64,000 bases of DNA from Pseudomonas sp. VD-NE ins (GCF_031882575.1 NZ_CP134772.1:6173001-6237000), one strand, 5' to 3'. Counted from the first letter of the stretch, positions 16,649 through 27,330 are shown. Notes: generated from the sequence alone by a model not told the origin. Translations and numbers: made by a program.

Positions 16649-19600
16649 GTTTCTTGCTCCACTGGGCAATGCTTTCAAGCAGCACCGACTCTTGATACGG
16701 CTTGCCGAGGTAGTCGTTGACGCCAATCGCCATGGCGCGGTCGCGGTGTTTCTGCCCGGTGCGCGAGGTGATCATGATGATCGGCAAGTGTTGCAGGCGT
16801 TCGTCGTTGCGCACCTGGGTGGCGACTTCGAAGCCGTCCATGCGCGGCATTTCGATGTCGAGCAGCATCAGGTCGGGCATGTGTTCTTCCAGCAGTAGCA
16901 TGGCGTCGACACCGTCCTTGGCGGTCAGCACGTTCATGCCGTGGCGTTCGAGCAAACGGCTGGTGACCTTGCGCACGGTGACCGAGTCGTCGACCACCAT
17001 CACCAGCAGCGGCTTGTGCGGCTCGCTGTCGATCTCCGGCAGCGTTGGCGTCTGCGCAACCCGCGCTTGCATCGCCCGAATCGGTGCGAACAAATCGAGA
17101 ATCAGCACCACCCGACCATCGCCGAGAATCGTCGCCCCGGACACGCCCTGCACTGCCGCGAATTGCGCGCCAAGGCTCTTGACCACGATCTCGCGGGTGC
17201 CGGCCATGGTATCGACCAGCACCGCGATGCGCCGATCGTTGTAGTGCACCAGCAGCACCGGCAATGGCAGGTTCTGCCCGAGCAGTTTCGGCCGTGGCGC
17301 GGTTTTCAGCAGTTCGCCGAGGTAGCACAGCTCATAGGTCTGGCCGCCGTATTGGTAGCGCGGTGGATCAACCCGGAAGTGAGCTTCCAGATCATTCGGC
17401 AACACGCGGACGATGCCTTCGATGGTGTTCAGCGGGATCGCATATTGATCCTCACCGCACTGCACCATCAGCGCACGGTTGACCGACACGGTGAACGGCA
17501 GACGAATGCGGAAATGCACGCCCTGCCCCGGCACCGAATCAATGCTCATGCTGCCGCCGAGCTGCCGCACCTCTTCGTGCACCACGTCCATGCCGACGCC
17601 GCGCCCGGAAATCTGGGTGATCTTTTCCGCTGTGGAAAAGCCCGGCTGAAGGATGAACTGCAACACGTCGCGGTCGCTGATTTCGGCTTCCGGCGCGAGC
17701 ATGCCGCGCTTGATCGCCTTGCGCCGCACCGCTTCCAGCGGCACCCCGGCGCCGTCATCGCGAATATCGAAAACGATGTCGCCGCCCTCGCGGGACAGGT
17801 CGAGGCTGATCTGCCCTTGCGCCGGTTTACCCGCCGCCAGCCGCACTTCGGCGGACTCCAGACCGTGGTCGACGGCGTTGCGCAGCATGTGTTCCAGCGG
17901 CGCCGCCATACGCTCCAGCACGTTGCGGTCCATCTCGCCTTCGGCGTTGCCGACGACAAACGCGACGTCTTTGTTCAGTTCTTCGGCGACCTGGCGGACG
18001 ATGCGTTTCAAACGCGGCAACATTCGCTCGAACGGCACCATGCGCGTGCGCATCAGGCCTTCCTGCAATTCGGTGTTGATGCGGCCCTGTTGCTGCAACA
18101 GGTTCTCCGCGTCGTGATTGCGGCGGTCGAGGGTTTCCTTGAGGTCGAGCAAGTCGGAAGCCGATTCGAACAGCGCCCGCGACAGTTGCTGCAACTGCGA
18201 ATGGCGGTCCATTTCCAGTGGGTCGAACTCTTCGTAGCCGAGGCGTTCGGCATCGACTTGCTGACGGCTGAGAATCCGCCCTTGGGTTTCCGTGTCGAGG
18301 CGGCGCAACTGATCGCGCATGCGTTCGATGGTGGTTTCCATCTCGTTCAGGGCGATCTGCGCATCGTTGACCTGCTGTTCGATACGGCCACGGAAGATCG
18401 AGGTTTCGCCGGCCAGATTGACCAGCTCATCGAGCAGTTCGGCGGAGACTTTAACCATGTCCGCGCCAGCCTCGGCAGCCAGTGGCGCGGGTTCGGTCTT
18501 GGCGGGCAGCGGCACCGCTGGCGGTGTTTCAATCGTTACCGGATGGCTGAAGTTCTGGATTGCGTTGATCAGCCGATCCGCCGGTGGACACGGTTGCCCG
18601 GCGCGCACGCCATCGAGCATTTGCGCCAGTCGATCATGGCCGCGCTGCACCAGTGCGAACAGCTCCGCCGACGCCTGCAAAGCGCCGCTGGAAAGACTTT
18701 CGTAAAGGTATTCCAGCTCATGCGCGAGGTCGCCGATCGGGCCGATCTCGACCATCCGCGCGCCACCCTTGAGGGTATGCAGATCGCGCAGCAGGGTTTC
18801 CACTTCCTGACGATTGCCCGGCTCGGCCTGCCAGCGCAGCAGTGCGGCGCCGGAGTTTTCGATGATGTCGAAACCTTCTTCGAGGAAGATTTCCAGCAGC
18901 TCCGGGTCGTGACCGGCGCTGTCGTGCTCGGTTATTGCTGGCGGCGTTTCGGCAACGTTTTGGCCTTGGCGGACCTGACGGATCGTTTCGATCAGTTCCT
19001 GTGCCGGCGTCAGCGGCTGATGGTTTTGCAGTTGATCAAGCAACAACGCCAAGCGGTCATGGCTCTTGAGCAGCAAGCGTCCCAAGGTTTCGCTGTAGCT
19101 GTAGCGACGATCGACCAGACCTTCGTAAAGGCTTTCCAGCTCCTGGGCCAAATCGCCGATGGCCTCGACTTCAGCCATCCGCGCGCCGCCCTTGAGCGTA
19201 TGCAAATCGCGCTGCAACGAGGACAGCGGCGCAACGTTATCCGGGTCGTTCAGCCAGCGCTGCAGGGCTTGGCCTGAGCTGTCGAGAATGTCGACCGCCT
19301 CTTCGAGGAAGATCTCGACGATCTCGTCATCGGGTTCAAGCGCCGTTGCCTTTTGCTGCAACTCGGCGGTGGCGCTGCCCAGTTCACGGATGCTCAGGGT
19401 GCGGCTGCCATCACTGCGGATCAGGCCCATCGACGACGGATCGAGACTCTCATCAAGCAGGTCATGCAGCGCCCGAATCCGCGCCGGTTGCGGCGTGACT
19501 TCCTGTCCGGCCGCCAGTTCGTCGAGCATGTTGATCAGCGCTTCATGGGCGTTTTGCGCTTCCTGAAAAAACCGTTCGCTGACCGCCAGGCTGCTTTCTT

Positions 19601-22538
19601 CCACCGCGCCATACAGGTCAAGCAAGGCTTCGCACAACACATCGACTGGCAGCAGATCGGCCAGGTGCGCGCCTTCGCCAAGGGTGGTCAGCTCATCCAG
19701 CAACGCGCTGAGTTCCTGACGTTCGCCGGGATGTTGCTGCCAGCGCTGCAAGAGGTTTTCCGCGTCGAGGAGGATGTCCATGCCTTGAGCGAGAAAGTTG
19801 TTGATCAGTTGCGGATCGCGCTTGATCCGCAGGCCGGTGTTCGGCGCACTGAGGATCGATTCCAGACGCTCGGCGAGCAGGGTTTCCGAGCGTTTGATCA
19901 GCGACTGCGCACCGACAATCGGCGCCAGCGGATCATGCTTGAGTTGACGCAGGCCGACGCGGAACAAGCCCTCGGCTTCGAGGAGCAATTCCACTTCGTC
20001 GAGGTCCAGCGGCAACTGGTGCGCCTTGAATTCGCGGGCCAGTTGATCGAGCGGTGCAGCCAGTTCGGCAATCGGCAATACGCCGGCCATCGAGGCACTG
20101 CCCTTGAGCGTGTGCAAGGCGCGCTGCAACTCGTCGCTGGCCTGCAACGGCACATGCTCGGCGGCCTGATCGAGAAAACGATTGAGGCTGGCGAGGTGCG
20201 TCTCGGCTTCTTTGCGGAAGATTTCCAGCAACAGCGGATCCAGCGCCGCGACATCGTCGACGTCTTCGGCAGCCAGCGGCTCAACCCCTTTGGCCAAGGC
20301 GTGCGCACGGGCCGCGAGTTGATCGACATCGCTGCGTTGCCGTTGGCTGTTAGTGGCGAATTCGCTGATCAGCTCGGGCAGCAACAGCACGGTGTCGGTC
20401 AGCACTTGCTGCACCACCGAGCCCGGTTCGACACTTTGTTCGAGCACACGGTTGAGCAGGTTTTCCACTGCCCACGCCAGCTCACCGAGAATCAGCGCGC
20501 GGACCATGCGCCCGCTGCCCTTGAGGGTGTGAAAGGCGCGGCGCAGTTCGGTCAGCGCATCACGATCCTGCGAATTGGCGATCCAGCGTGGCAGGTATTC
20601 ATGGAGAACTTCGAGGACTTCGTCGGTCTCCTCAAGGAACACTTCGCGCAATTCATCGTCGACCGGTTCTTCATCGGCTGGTGGCGGCATCAGGCTGCCG
20701 GGGGTGATCAGCGCTGGCGGGTTGACCGCTGACACCGGGCTGGCCAGAACGTCGGCCAGCGACTGCACGATCTCCGGGTCGTCGAGCGCCTGCATGTCCT
20801 GCATCACCAACGCTTCGCTGGGGCTGAGCACGTCTTCGAGGACGGGAACGTGCGGCTCATTTGGGAAGAAACCGAGGCTGGCGAGGGATTTCTGCGCGAC
20901 ATCCAGCAGTTGCTCGCCCGGTGCCTGCGGGTCGTCGCTCAGGCGCTCGAGGTAATACTCGAGGCTGCTGATGACATCGGCCAGATGATCGAGTTGCTCC
21001 CAACCCGGCTCGTGCGGATCGAGCAGCAAATGCTCGCGGATAAAACCGTTGCAGGCTTCGACCAGACTCGCCGCGCGATTCAACGGAATCATCGCCAGCG
21101 CACCGCGCACCTGAGTCAGCAGCGCCGGCAACGGTTGCAGGTGCTGGCGATCCCAATCGGCGTCGATGTAGTCGACGATCATGTCCTTGGCCTGTTGCAG
21201 GCAGATGCGCGCTTCCTTGATGACGATCTGATGAATCTGCGTCAGGTCGGTGGTCGGCAGGCGCGCATCTTCCGGGCTTTCCGGTTCGACCGTGCCGACC
21301 ATCCCGGCCAGCGTCGCTTCGACGTAGAGCAGCGCGCCGGCAACGTCCATCAGGATTGCGTCGTTCGGCTCGCGCTGGCCCTGGGCAAGGCTGAGCACCA
21401 CGGCCAATTGATCAATGATCACTTTGCGCGGCTGGCCGAAACCGAGCACGGCGAGGGTGTCGGCGATCTGCCGCAACGGTGCGAGCAGGCTTTCCAGATC
21501 CGAGGTGTGCTGACGGTCGCTGCGCACGAACAGGTCGAGGCGCTCCTTGACCCGCACCAGTTCTTCACACAAGGCAGCCAGCACCGAGCGCATCGCATCG
21601 CGGTCGGGGCCGGCCAGGCGTGCGCGTTCTTCATCGACCATCGCGCTGTCGGGCAACGCGTCGTCCAGGGAGTAGCGATCTTTCATGGTCAGCATCTGCC
21701 CGGTGGGATGTTCGGCTTTGGCAATATAGAACAACAGGCTTTTCAGCAGCTCCGGCGGTGGCGGTTGATTGAGGCCGGCCATGCCTTGTTCGAGCAGGCG
21801 CTTGAGCTCTTTGTCGGCGTCCTTGAACAGGCTGCGCAGCGCCGGACTGTTGGCGATGACGCCTTCACGCATGCCTTCGACCAGCGCCGAGGCGACTTGC
21901 CACAGTGGGCTCAGGGGTGAATCGCCGCTCAGCGCTTCGAGGCGGGTGAAGACTTTGGCCAGATAACCGAGGTGGGTCTGGTCATCCTGTTCACGCAGCA
22001 GACCGACCAAAGCCATTTGCAGCATCTGGCGTAATTTGCGCAGCACGTTCGGCAACTCTGCCGGCTCAAGCAGCGCCAGTGCTTCGGCGTTCAAGGGCGG
22101 TAACTCAGGCAGTTGCGGGCTGAACAGGCTGGTTTCAGACAACAGGCTTTCGCCACGGGCGCTGCGCAGATCGTTGATCAGCGGCAGCACCACCAACGGC
22201 AAATCACGCCGGGCGCTTTGCACGCGGTCAAGGTAGATCGGCAATTGCCCAAGGGCTTGCAGCAAAAGATGCAGGGCTTCGTCGCGATGGCTGACGCGCT
22301 CATGCTGCAAGGCTTCGACCAGATGCTCCATTTCTTCGGCGAGCAACGCTGCGCCGTAGAATTCGACCATCTGCAAGCTGCCGTGAACCTGATGGATGTA
22401 ATCCAGGCACTCGTCCAGCCCGGGAAAGGCCTGCGGATCATCGAGCACGGCTTCAATCGCCTGATGCGCCAGCCTCAGCGTTTCGGCAATTTCGCCTTTG
22501 ACCCATTCGAGGGCCACGTAGTCGTGCCGATCACCCAT
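16641..22538 (-). CDS. chpA: Hybrid chemotaxis histidine kinase ChpA
   Basis: About 1,965-residue CheA-type kinase of the type IV pilus chemosensory system. Phosphotransfer motifs are visible near residues 55 (HQVHGS, degenerate), 672 (HTLKGSGRM), 812 (HTLKGSASM), 1117 (HTLKGGARM) and 1258 (HTLKGGARM). A dimerisation helix and HATPase follow (HMLRNAVDHGLE near 1560), then a CheW-like domain (about 1690-1830) and a C-terminal receiver (VVDDSVTVRK, LLDIEMPRMDG near 1898). A GTG at 22553 overlaps the pilJ stop and could also be the start; the ATG at 22538 gives the familiar MGDRHDYVALEWVKGE. It phosphorylates PilG and PilH. Confidence 0.95.
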   Translation of the reverse strand: MGDRHDYVALEWVKGEIAETLRLAHQAIEAVLDDPQAFPGLDECLDYIHQVHGSLQMVEFYGAALLAEEMEHLVEALQHERVSHRDEALHLLLQALGQLPIYLDRVQSARRDLPLVVLPLINDLRSARGESLLSETSLFSPQLPELPPLNAEALALLEPAELPNVLRKLRQMLQMALVGLLREQDDQTHLGYLAKVFTRLEALSGDSPLSPLWQVASALVEGMREGVIANSPALRSLFKDADKELKRLLEQGMAGLNQPPPPELLKSLLFYIAKAEHPTGQMLTMKDRYSLDDALPDSAMVDEERARLAGPDRDAMRSVLAALCEELVRVKERLDLFVRSDRQHTSDLESLLAPLRQIADTLAVLGFGQPRKVIIDQLAVVLSLAQGQREPNDAILMDVAGALLYVEATLAGMVGTVEPESPEDARLPTTDLTQIHQIVIKEARICLQQAKDMIVDYIDADWDRQHLQPLPALLTQVRGALAMIPLNRAASLVEACNGFIREHLLLDPHEPGWEQLDHLADVISSLEYYLERLSDDPQAPGEQLLDVAQKSLASLGFFPNEPHVPVLEDVLSPSEALVMQDMQALDDPEIVQSLADVLASPVSAVNPPALITPGSLMPPPADEEPVDDELREVFLEETDEVLEVLHEYLPRWIANSQDRDALTELRRAFHTLKGSGRMVRALILGELAWAVENLLNRVLEQSVEPGSVVQQVLTDTVLLLPELISEFATNSQRQRSDVDQLAARAHALAKGVEPLAAEDVDDVAALDPLLLEIFRKEAETHLASLNRFLDQAAEHVPLQASDELQRALHTLKGSASMAGVLPIAELAAPLDQLAREFKAHQLPLDLDEVELLLEAEGLFRVGLRQLKHDPLAPIVGAQSLIKRSETLLAERLESILSAPNTGLRIKRDPQLINNFLAQGMDILLDAENLLQRWQQHPGERQELSALLDELTTLGEGAHLADLLPVDVLCEALLDLYGAVEESSLAVSERFFQEAQNAHEALINMLDELAAGQEVTPQPARIRALHDLLDESLDPSSMGLIRSDGSRTLSIRELGSATAELQQKATALEPDDEIVEIFLEEAVDILDSSGQALQRWLNDPDNVAPLSSLQRDLHTLKGGARMAEVEAIGDLAQELESLYEGLVDRRYSYSETLGRLLLKSHDRLALLLDQLQNHQPLTPAQELIETIRQVRQGQNVAETPPAITEHDSAGHDPELLEIFLEEGFDIIENSGAALLRWQAEPGNRQEVETLLRDLHTLKGGARMVEIGPIGDLAHELEYLYESLSSGALQASAELFALVQRGHDRLAQMLDGVRAGQPCPPADRLINAIQNFSHPVTIETPPAVPLPAKTEPAPLAAEAGADMVKVSAELLDELVNLAGETSIFRGRIEQQVNDAQIALNEMETTIERMRDQLRRLDTETQGRILSRQQVDAERLGYEEFDPLEMDRHSQLQQLSRALFESASDLLDLKETLDRRNHDAENLLQQQGRINTELQEGLMRTRMVPFERMLPRLKRIVRQVAEELNKDVAFVVGNAEGEMDRNVLERMAAPLEHMLRNAVDHGLESAEVRLAAGKPAQGQISLDLSREGGDIVFDIRDDGAGVPLEAVRRKAIKRGMLAPEAEISDRDVLQFILQPGFSTAEKITQISGRGVGMDVVHEEVRQLGGSMSIDSVPGQGVHFRIRLPFTVSVNRALMVQCGEDQYAIPLNTIEGIVRVLPNDLEAHFRVDPPRYQYGGQTYELCYLGELLKTAPRPKLLGQNLPLPVLLVHYNDRRIAVLVDTMAGTREIVVKSLGAQFAAVQGVSGATILGDGRVVLILDLFAPIRAMQARVAQTPTLPEIDSEPHKPLLVMVVDDSVTVRKVTSRLLERHGMNVLTAKDGVDAMLLLEEHMPDLMLLDIEMPRMDGFEVATQVRNDERLQHLPIIMITSRTGQKHRDRAMAIGVNDYLGKPYQESVLLESIAQWSKKHA

Positions 22539-22549
22539 AACCACTCCAC

Positions 22550-24598
22550 TCACGCTTTATCTGTCGCCGCCGGCAAGGTGAAGCCGGACACCGAACGCCG
22601 CAACTGACTGGCCATTTTCGCCAGGTTACCGATGCTTTCCGCAGTGGCCGTGGAGCCGGACGAGGTCTGCGAAGTGATCTGCTGGATCACGTTCATCGTC
22701 AGCGAGATCTGCCCGGCCGAAGACGTCTGCTGCTGCGCCGCGTTGGAGATGCTTTGAATCAACGCCGCGAGGGTCTTCGACACGCCTTCGATTTCTTCCA
22801 GGGCCACACCCGCATCCTGCGCCAGTCGCGCGCCGCGCACCACTTCGGTGGTGGTCTGCTCCATCGAAATGACCGCTTCGTTGGTGTCGGTCTGAATCGC
22901 CCGCACCAGGGTTTCGATCTGCCGGGTAGCAGCGGACGAACGTTCGGCCAGCCGCTGCACTTCATCGGCGACCACGGCAAAACCGCGCCCGGCATCCCCG
23001 GCCATCGACGCCTGAATCGCTGCGTTGAGGGCGAGGATGTTGGTCTGGTCGGCGATGTCGTCGATCAGGCTGACGATGTCGCCGATTTCCTGCGACGACT
23101 CGCCCAGACGCTTGATGCGTTTGGCGGTGTCCTGAATCTGTTCGCGAATGTTGTCCATGCCGTGGATGGTGTTGTGCACCACCTCGTTGCCCTTGTTGGC
23201 GATCTCCACGGAGCGCTCGGCTACCGCTGAAGACTCGGCGGCGTTGGCTGAAACCTGATCGATGGATTCGGCCATGTCGCTGATCGCCGTCGAGGCTTCG
23301 GAAATCTGCTGGGCCTGATGCTCCGAGGCCTGCGCCAGGTGCATGGCGGTGGCCTGGGTTTCCTGCACCGCAGCGGCGACCTGGCCGGCGGTGAGGTTGA
23401 TGGTCGCAACCAGATCGCGCAACTGGTCGACGGAATAGTTGATCGAGTCGGCGATGGTGCCGGTGAAGTCTTCGGTCACCGAGGCGGTCACGGTAAGGTC
23501 ACCATCGGCGAGGTCTTCGATTTCATCGAGCAGGCGCATGATCGCGTTCTGATTGCGCTCGTTCTTCTCGGCGGTTTCACGCAACTGGCGGTTGGTTTCC
23601 CGGACCATCACCAGACCGATAAGGATGATCGAGGCCAGCGCCAGCAAACCGAGGACGTAGCCACCGATGGTGTCGGTATTGCGCCCGCCGGCAAGGTTTT
23701 CGAAGCGAGTGGCCAGGTGCGAGGCTTCGTCGAGCAGGGTTTGCGAGAGGCTGAAGATATTGCTCGCTGATTCACGGACCTTGAACAGCTCGGGCGAGGT
23801 TTCGAGGATTTCATCAACGGAGCCGGAGACGAACTGGAACAGCTCGGAGATTTCGCTCAAACGCGCACGGGCGTCGCGGTCTTCGACCTGGCTGATTTTC
23901 AGCGCCGGGTTGCCTTGCAGCATGCCGTTGAGCACTTGGCCGAAACGGGTGGCGTCGCGGCCAAAGGCATCGGCGGCCTGCTGGGAGTTTTCGTCGCCGG
24001 CGAGCACGGTATTGACCGCGCCGAGGATGCGTTCCGCTAGCAGAGACTGACGCTGGGCCATCGCCACCTGCGCCGCCGGGGCACCACGCTGGAGGAGGAT
24101 TTCGACAACTTTTTCGTATTCGATCTGCAACTGCGGCACGGTTTCGGCCAGAGTCGCGGCGACCTGATGCAGCGACAGCACGGTCTGTTCGCTGGAGAGA
24201 ATCGCGTCGGTGTTTTTCAGCAGGCGTTCCCAATCCAGTTGCACGGCGCGCATTTCCGGGCGCACGGTGGCCGGGGCGGGAGGCAGGCCGGTGGCGGGAT
24301 CGCCCTTCTTCAGGTAACCCCAGCGTTGGGCGAAATCGTTGCGCGCATCGCTGAGCAACTTGAACGCGGCAGCCTTGCCGGCGGCGGCTTCGGTGGCGTT
24401 CTTGGCGATGCGTTGCGAGAGCACGCGCAGTTCACCGGCGTGACCGATGTACTGTTTGTCGTAGTTCGCCTGGGTGTTGAGGTAAGCGAAGTTGGCGAAC
24501 AGCAGCATGATGAACACGATCAGTGCGATAAACAGCACGATGATCTGCGAGCGACTGCGCGAGCCTTCCGCCGGCTTGCCTGTTTTTGCTTTTGTCAT
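22550..24598 (-). CDS. pilJ: Twitching motility methyl-accepting protein PilJ
   Basis: 682-residue transmembrane chemoreceptor of the Pil-Chp system. Transmembrane helix 1 is about residues 18-40 and helix 2 about 308-328, with a large periplasmic domain between. The cytoplasmic part has a HAMP-like region and the signalling tip [18 protein letters not shown] with [18 protein letters not shown]. Candidate methylation sites flank it, although no methyltransferase gene is present in the operon. It lies 154 bp downstream of pilI, a gap filled by a REP pair. Confidence 0.95.
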   Translation of the reverse strand: MTKAKTGKPAEGSRSRSQIIVLFIALIVFIMLLFANFAYLNTQANYDKQYIGHAGELRVLSQRIAKNATEAAAGKAAAFKLLSDARNDFAQRWGYLKKGDPATGLPPAPATVRPEMRAVQLDWERLLKNTDAILSSEQTVLSLHQVAATLAETVPQLQIEYEKVVEILLQRGAPAAQVAMAQRQSLLAERILGAVNTVLAGDENSQQAADAFGRDATRFGQVLNGMLQGNPALKISQVEDRDARARLSEISELFQFVSGSVDEILETSPELFKVRESASNIFSLSQTLLDEASHLATRFENLAGGRNTDTIGGYVLGLLALASIILIGLVMVRETNRQLRETAEKNERNQNAIMRLLDEIEDLADGDLTVTASVTEDFTGTIADSINYSVDQLRDLVATINLTAGQVAAAVQETQATAMHLAQASEHQAQQISEASTAISDMAESIDQVSANAAESSAVAERSVEIANKGNEVVHNTIHGMDNIREQIQDTAKRIKRLGESSQEIGDIVSLIDDIADQTNILALNAAIQASMAGDAGRGFAVVADEVQRLAERSSAATRQIETLVRAIQTDTNEAVISMEQTTTEVVRGARLAQDAGVALEEIEGVSKTLAALIQSISNAAQQQTSSAGQISLTMNVIQQITSQTSSGSTATAESIGNLAKMASQLRRSVSGFTLPAATDKA

Positions 24599-24641
24599 CG
24601 GTCCTCGCCCTTAACCCACACCTTTGAGGCCTGCTGCAATC

Positions 24642-24736
24642 CCTGTGGGAGCGAGCTTGCTCGCGAAAGCGCTGGGTCAGCCAATATTTGTTTCGCCTGA
24701 CACGCCCTCTTCGCGAGCAAGCTCGCTGCCACAGGG
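24642..24736. repeat. REP pair (type B, GGGAGCGAGCTTGCTCGCGA)
   Basis: Inverted copies of GTGGGAGCGAGCTTGCTCGC separated by about 50 bp, sitting inside the pil-chp operon between pilI and pilJ. The other pairs of this family in the window (28353, 42292, 58468) lie between transcription units or at operon ends, so this intra-operon position is notable. Confidence 0.9.
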
Positions 24737-24752
24737 GACGGTGTTGAATCTG

Positions 24753-25292
24753 TTATACCGCGACGCTCATGAACACCGGGGATTTCGCCAAGGCAAACAG
24801 GCTGAACACCCGCCAGTTATGCTCGCGCCGAAAATAGCCTTTGACGAACTCGGCCTTGGAGCCCTGGCGCTTACTGATCGAGATCGGTTCGAAGCTGTCC
24901 TGCTCGAAATGCTGCAGACCAATCACCTCATCGACCATCAACCCGGCGAACACATCGCCATGCTCGACCACCAATACCCGCCGCTGTTTACGCAACGGCG
25001 ACAGTTCATGGCCGAAAAATCCGCACAAATCCATGATCGGCAACAGCCGCCCGCGCAGGTTAGCCACGCCTTTGACCCACGGCTTGACCCCGGGCAACTG
25101 AGTGAAACGCGGTTCGTGCAGCACTTCGCTGACTTCGCCCATCGGCGCCACATACCAATGCTCGCCGAGGCGAAAGCCGATGCCGCTCCAGCGATCCTGG
25201 CGCGCCGGTTGCGACGGCAGGTCCGCCGCCAGCAAGCGGCAGCGCTGGTCGATTTGCCAGAGCAGTTCGAACGCGGTCAGCGATTCGCTCAT
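24753..25292 (-). CDS. pilI: CheW-like adaptor PilI
   Basis: 179-residue CheW-domain protein that links the PilJ receptor to the ChpA kinase. Motifs are GIGFRLGEHWYVAPMGEVSEVL, PGVKPWVKGVANLRGRLLPIMDL and RRVLVVEHGDVFAGLMVDEV. It starts 10 bp after pilH on the same strand. The length matches P. aeruginosa PilI. Confidence 0.94.
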   Translation of the reverse strand: MSESLTAFELLWQIDQRCRLLAADLPSQPARQDRWSGIGFRLGEHWYVAPMGEVSEVLHEPRFTQLPGVKPWVKGVANLRGRLLPIMDLCGFFGHELSPLRKQRRVLVVEHGDVFAGLMVDEVIGLQHFEQDSFEPISISKRQGSKAEFVKGYFRREHNWRVFSLFALAKSPVFMSVAV

Positions 25293-25302
25293 GGTCGCGC
25301 GA

Positions 25303-25668
25303 TCAGCCTTTGAGCACGTTGTTCAGGGTCTTGATCAGGGTGTCTTCGTCGACCGGTTTGGTCAGGTAATCCTTGGCGCCCTGACGGGTGCCCCAGACCT
25401 TGTCGGTTTCCTGATCCTTGGTGGTGATGATGATCACCGGGATATGTCCGGTTTCCGGGTCTTTGGTCAGCTGACGGGTTGCCTGAAAACCATTGAGGCC
25501 GGGCATGACGATGTCCATCAGCACGGCGTCGGGTTTTTCCTGACGGGCCAGGGCCACGCCGTCGGCGCCGTTTTCGGCCTTCAAGACTTCATGGCCGTGC
25601 TTTTCGAGCATGCCGGTGAGTTTGTACATTTCAGTCGGCGAATCATCGACGATCAGGATACGTGCCAT
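25303..25668 (-). CDS. pilH: Response regulator PilH
   Basis: 121-residue stand-alone receiver domain. Phosphoacceptor D52 is in VLMDIVMPGLNG, the acidic pocket in LIVDDS, and the conserved lysine in YLTKPVD. In P. aeruginosa PilH counteracts or drains signal from PilG and affects pilus retraction. The ATG at 25668 gives the family start MARILIVDDSPTEMYKL; a further ATG four codons upstream is less likely. It lies 60 bp after pilG. Confidence 0.95.
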   Translation of the reverse strand: MARILIVDDSPTEMYKLTGMLEKHGHEVLKAENGADGVALARQEKPDAVLMDIVMPGLNGFQATRQLTKDPETGHIPVIIITTKDQETDKVWGTRQGAKDYLTKPVDEDTLIKTLNNVLKG

Positions 25669-25728
25669 GGTTTTCCCCATTTTTCTTGTCGACGCGCGGC
25701 CCGCTGGCCGCGTGTCTCTGTACGTGTC

Positions 25729-26133
25729 TTACTGCGGCAAAACGGCGGCGAAGCCCGGAACATGGGCCTGAATCGCGTTGAGCAGTTCTTCCTTGCTGAA
25801 AGGCTTGGTCAAAAATTGATCAGAACCGACAATCCGTCCCTTGGCCTTGTCGAACAGCCCGTCACGGGATGACAGCATGATCACCGGCGTGGCCTTGAAT
25901 GCACTGTTGTTCTTGATTAAAGCGCAGGTCTGATAACCATCCAGACGCGGCATCATGATGTCGACAAAAATGATCCCGGGATGGTTGTCGGCGATCTTCG
26001 CCAGGGCGTCGAAACCGTCGATCGCCGTGATCACTTCGCACCCGACATTCTTCAACAAGGTTTCGGCGGTGCGACGAATCGTTTTCGAGTCGTCGATGAC
26101 CATGACCTTCAAGGCGCTGGACTGCTGTTCCAT
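25729..26133 (-). CDS. pilG: Response regulator PilG
   Basis: 134-residue receiver protein, first gene of the Pil-Chp operon. The phosphoacceptor is D58 in FVDIMMPRLDGYQ, with VMVIDDSKTIRR before and FLTKPFSKEEL after. In P. aeruginosa phosphorylated PilG promotes pilus extension, polarity and cAMP synthesis. The operon promoter must lie in the 225-bp region shared with gshB, which is transcribed the other way. Confidence 0.95.
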   Translation of the reverse strand: MEQQSSALKVMVIDDSKTIRRTAETLLKNVGCEVITAIDGFDALAKIADNHPGIIFVDIMMPRLDGYQTCALIKNNSAFKATPVIMLSSRDGLFDKAKGRIVGSDQFLTKPFSKEELLNAIQAHVPGFAAVLPQ

Positions 26134-26358
26134 AAGAGGGCTCTACCGTCGCCTTTGCGAATCAAATTGTCCGTTTTGCGATGAGTAATGGCTGGAAACC
26201 CTTGATGTTCAAGGGCCAGCACCGCTTGGCAGCCTTTTTAGCACAGTCTCCAGATGCAATCTATCGACGGGTTTTTCCTTGACCGAAAACCCGCCCGGCG
26301 CCACTCTGGCGGCACTTTTTCAATACCGATCCGGTAGCCAATTTTCGAGGAAAACCCA

Positions 26359-27330
26359 ATGAGCGTTCGCGTCGGGATTGTCATGGACCCTATCGCCAGC
26401 ATCTCCTATAAAAAGGATAGCTCGCTGGCCATGCTGCTGGCCGCGCAGAAGCGTGGCTGGGAACTGTTCTATATGGAACAGCGCGACTTGTATCAGGGTG
26501 AAGGTCAGGCCCGGGCGCGCATGAAGCCGTTGAAAGTCTTCGCCAACCCGGAAAAATGGTTCGAACTGGACGCCGAGCAGGACAACCTGCTGAGCGATCT
26601 GGACGTGATCCTGATGCGCAAGGATCCGCCGTTCGACATGGAGTTCGTTTACTCCACCTACCTGCTCGAACAGGCTGAAACCGCTGGCGTGCTGGTGGTG
26701 AACAAGCCGCAAAGCCTACGCGACTGCAACGAAAAGCTGTTCGCCACGCTGTTCCCGCAGTGCACGCCGCCAACCATCGTCAGCCGCCGCGCCGACGTAC
26801 TGCGTGAATTCGCCGCCAAACACGGCGACGTGATCCTCAAGCCGCTGGACGGCATGGGCGGCACGTCGATCTTTCGTCACCGCGCGGGCGACCCGAACCT
26901 GTCGGTGATTCTCGAAACCCTGACCGCCCTCGGTGGCCAGCAGATCATGGGCCAGGCTTACCTGCCGGCGATCAAGGACGGCGACAAACGCATCCTGATG
27001 ATCGACGGCGAGCCGGTGGATTACTGCCTGGCGCGGATTCCGGCACAGGGCGAGACCCGTGGCAACCTCGCCGCCGGTGGTCGTGGTGAAGCGCGTCCGC
27101 TGACCGACAAGGATCGCTGGATCGCTGCTCAGGTCGGCCCGACCCTGCGTGAGAAAGGCCTGCTGTTCGTTGGCCTCGATGTGATCGGCGAAAGCCTGAC
27201 CGAAATCAACGTCACCAGCCCGACCTGCATCCGTGAAATCGACAACGCCTTCGGCACTGACATTGGCGGCCTGCTGATGGATGCCATCGCCAAGAAGCTG
27301 CAAGCCGCCGGCAAATTACCACAAGCTTGA
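26359..27330 (+). CDS. gshB: Glutathione synthetase
   Basis: 323-residue ATP-grasp enzyme joining gamma-glutamylcysteine and glycine. It begins MSVRVGIVMDPIASISYKKDSS, carries KPLDGMGGTSIFR and LFVGLDVIGESLTEINVTSPT, and is close to the usual length of about 317. A GAGGAAAA ribosome site precedes the ATG. It is divergent from pilG, as in PAO1. Confidence 0.97.
   Translation: MSVRVGIVMDPIASISYKKDSSLAMLLAAQKRGWELFYMEQRDLYQGEGQARARMKPLKVFANPEKWFELDAEQDNLLSDLDVILMRKDPPFDMEFVYSTYLLEQAETAGVLVVNKPQSLRDCNEKLFATLFPQCTPPTIVSRRADVLREFAAKHGDVILKPLDGMGGTSIFRHRAGDPNLSVILETLTALGGQQIMGQAYLPAIKDGDKRILMIDGEPVDYCLARIPAQGETRGNLAAGGRGEARPLTDKDRWIAAQVGPTLREKGLLFVGLDVIGESLTEINVTSPTCIREIDNAFGTDIGGLLMDAIAKKLQAAGKLPQA

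Noticed and set aside
16941..19277. A 778-codon open frame on the plus strand, antisense to chpA
   Set aside because: It is a shadow of the high-GC codon bias of chpA. The translation has no recognisable domain, and the minus-strand frame has clear kinase motifs throughout.
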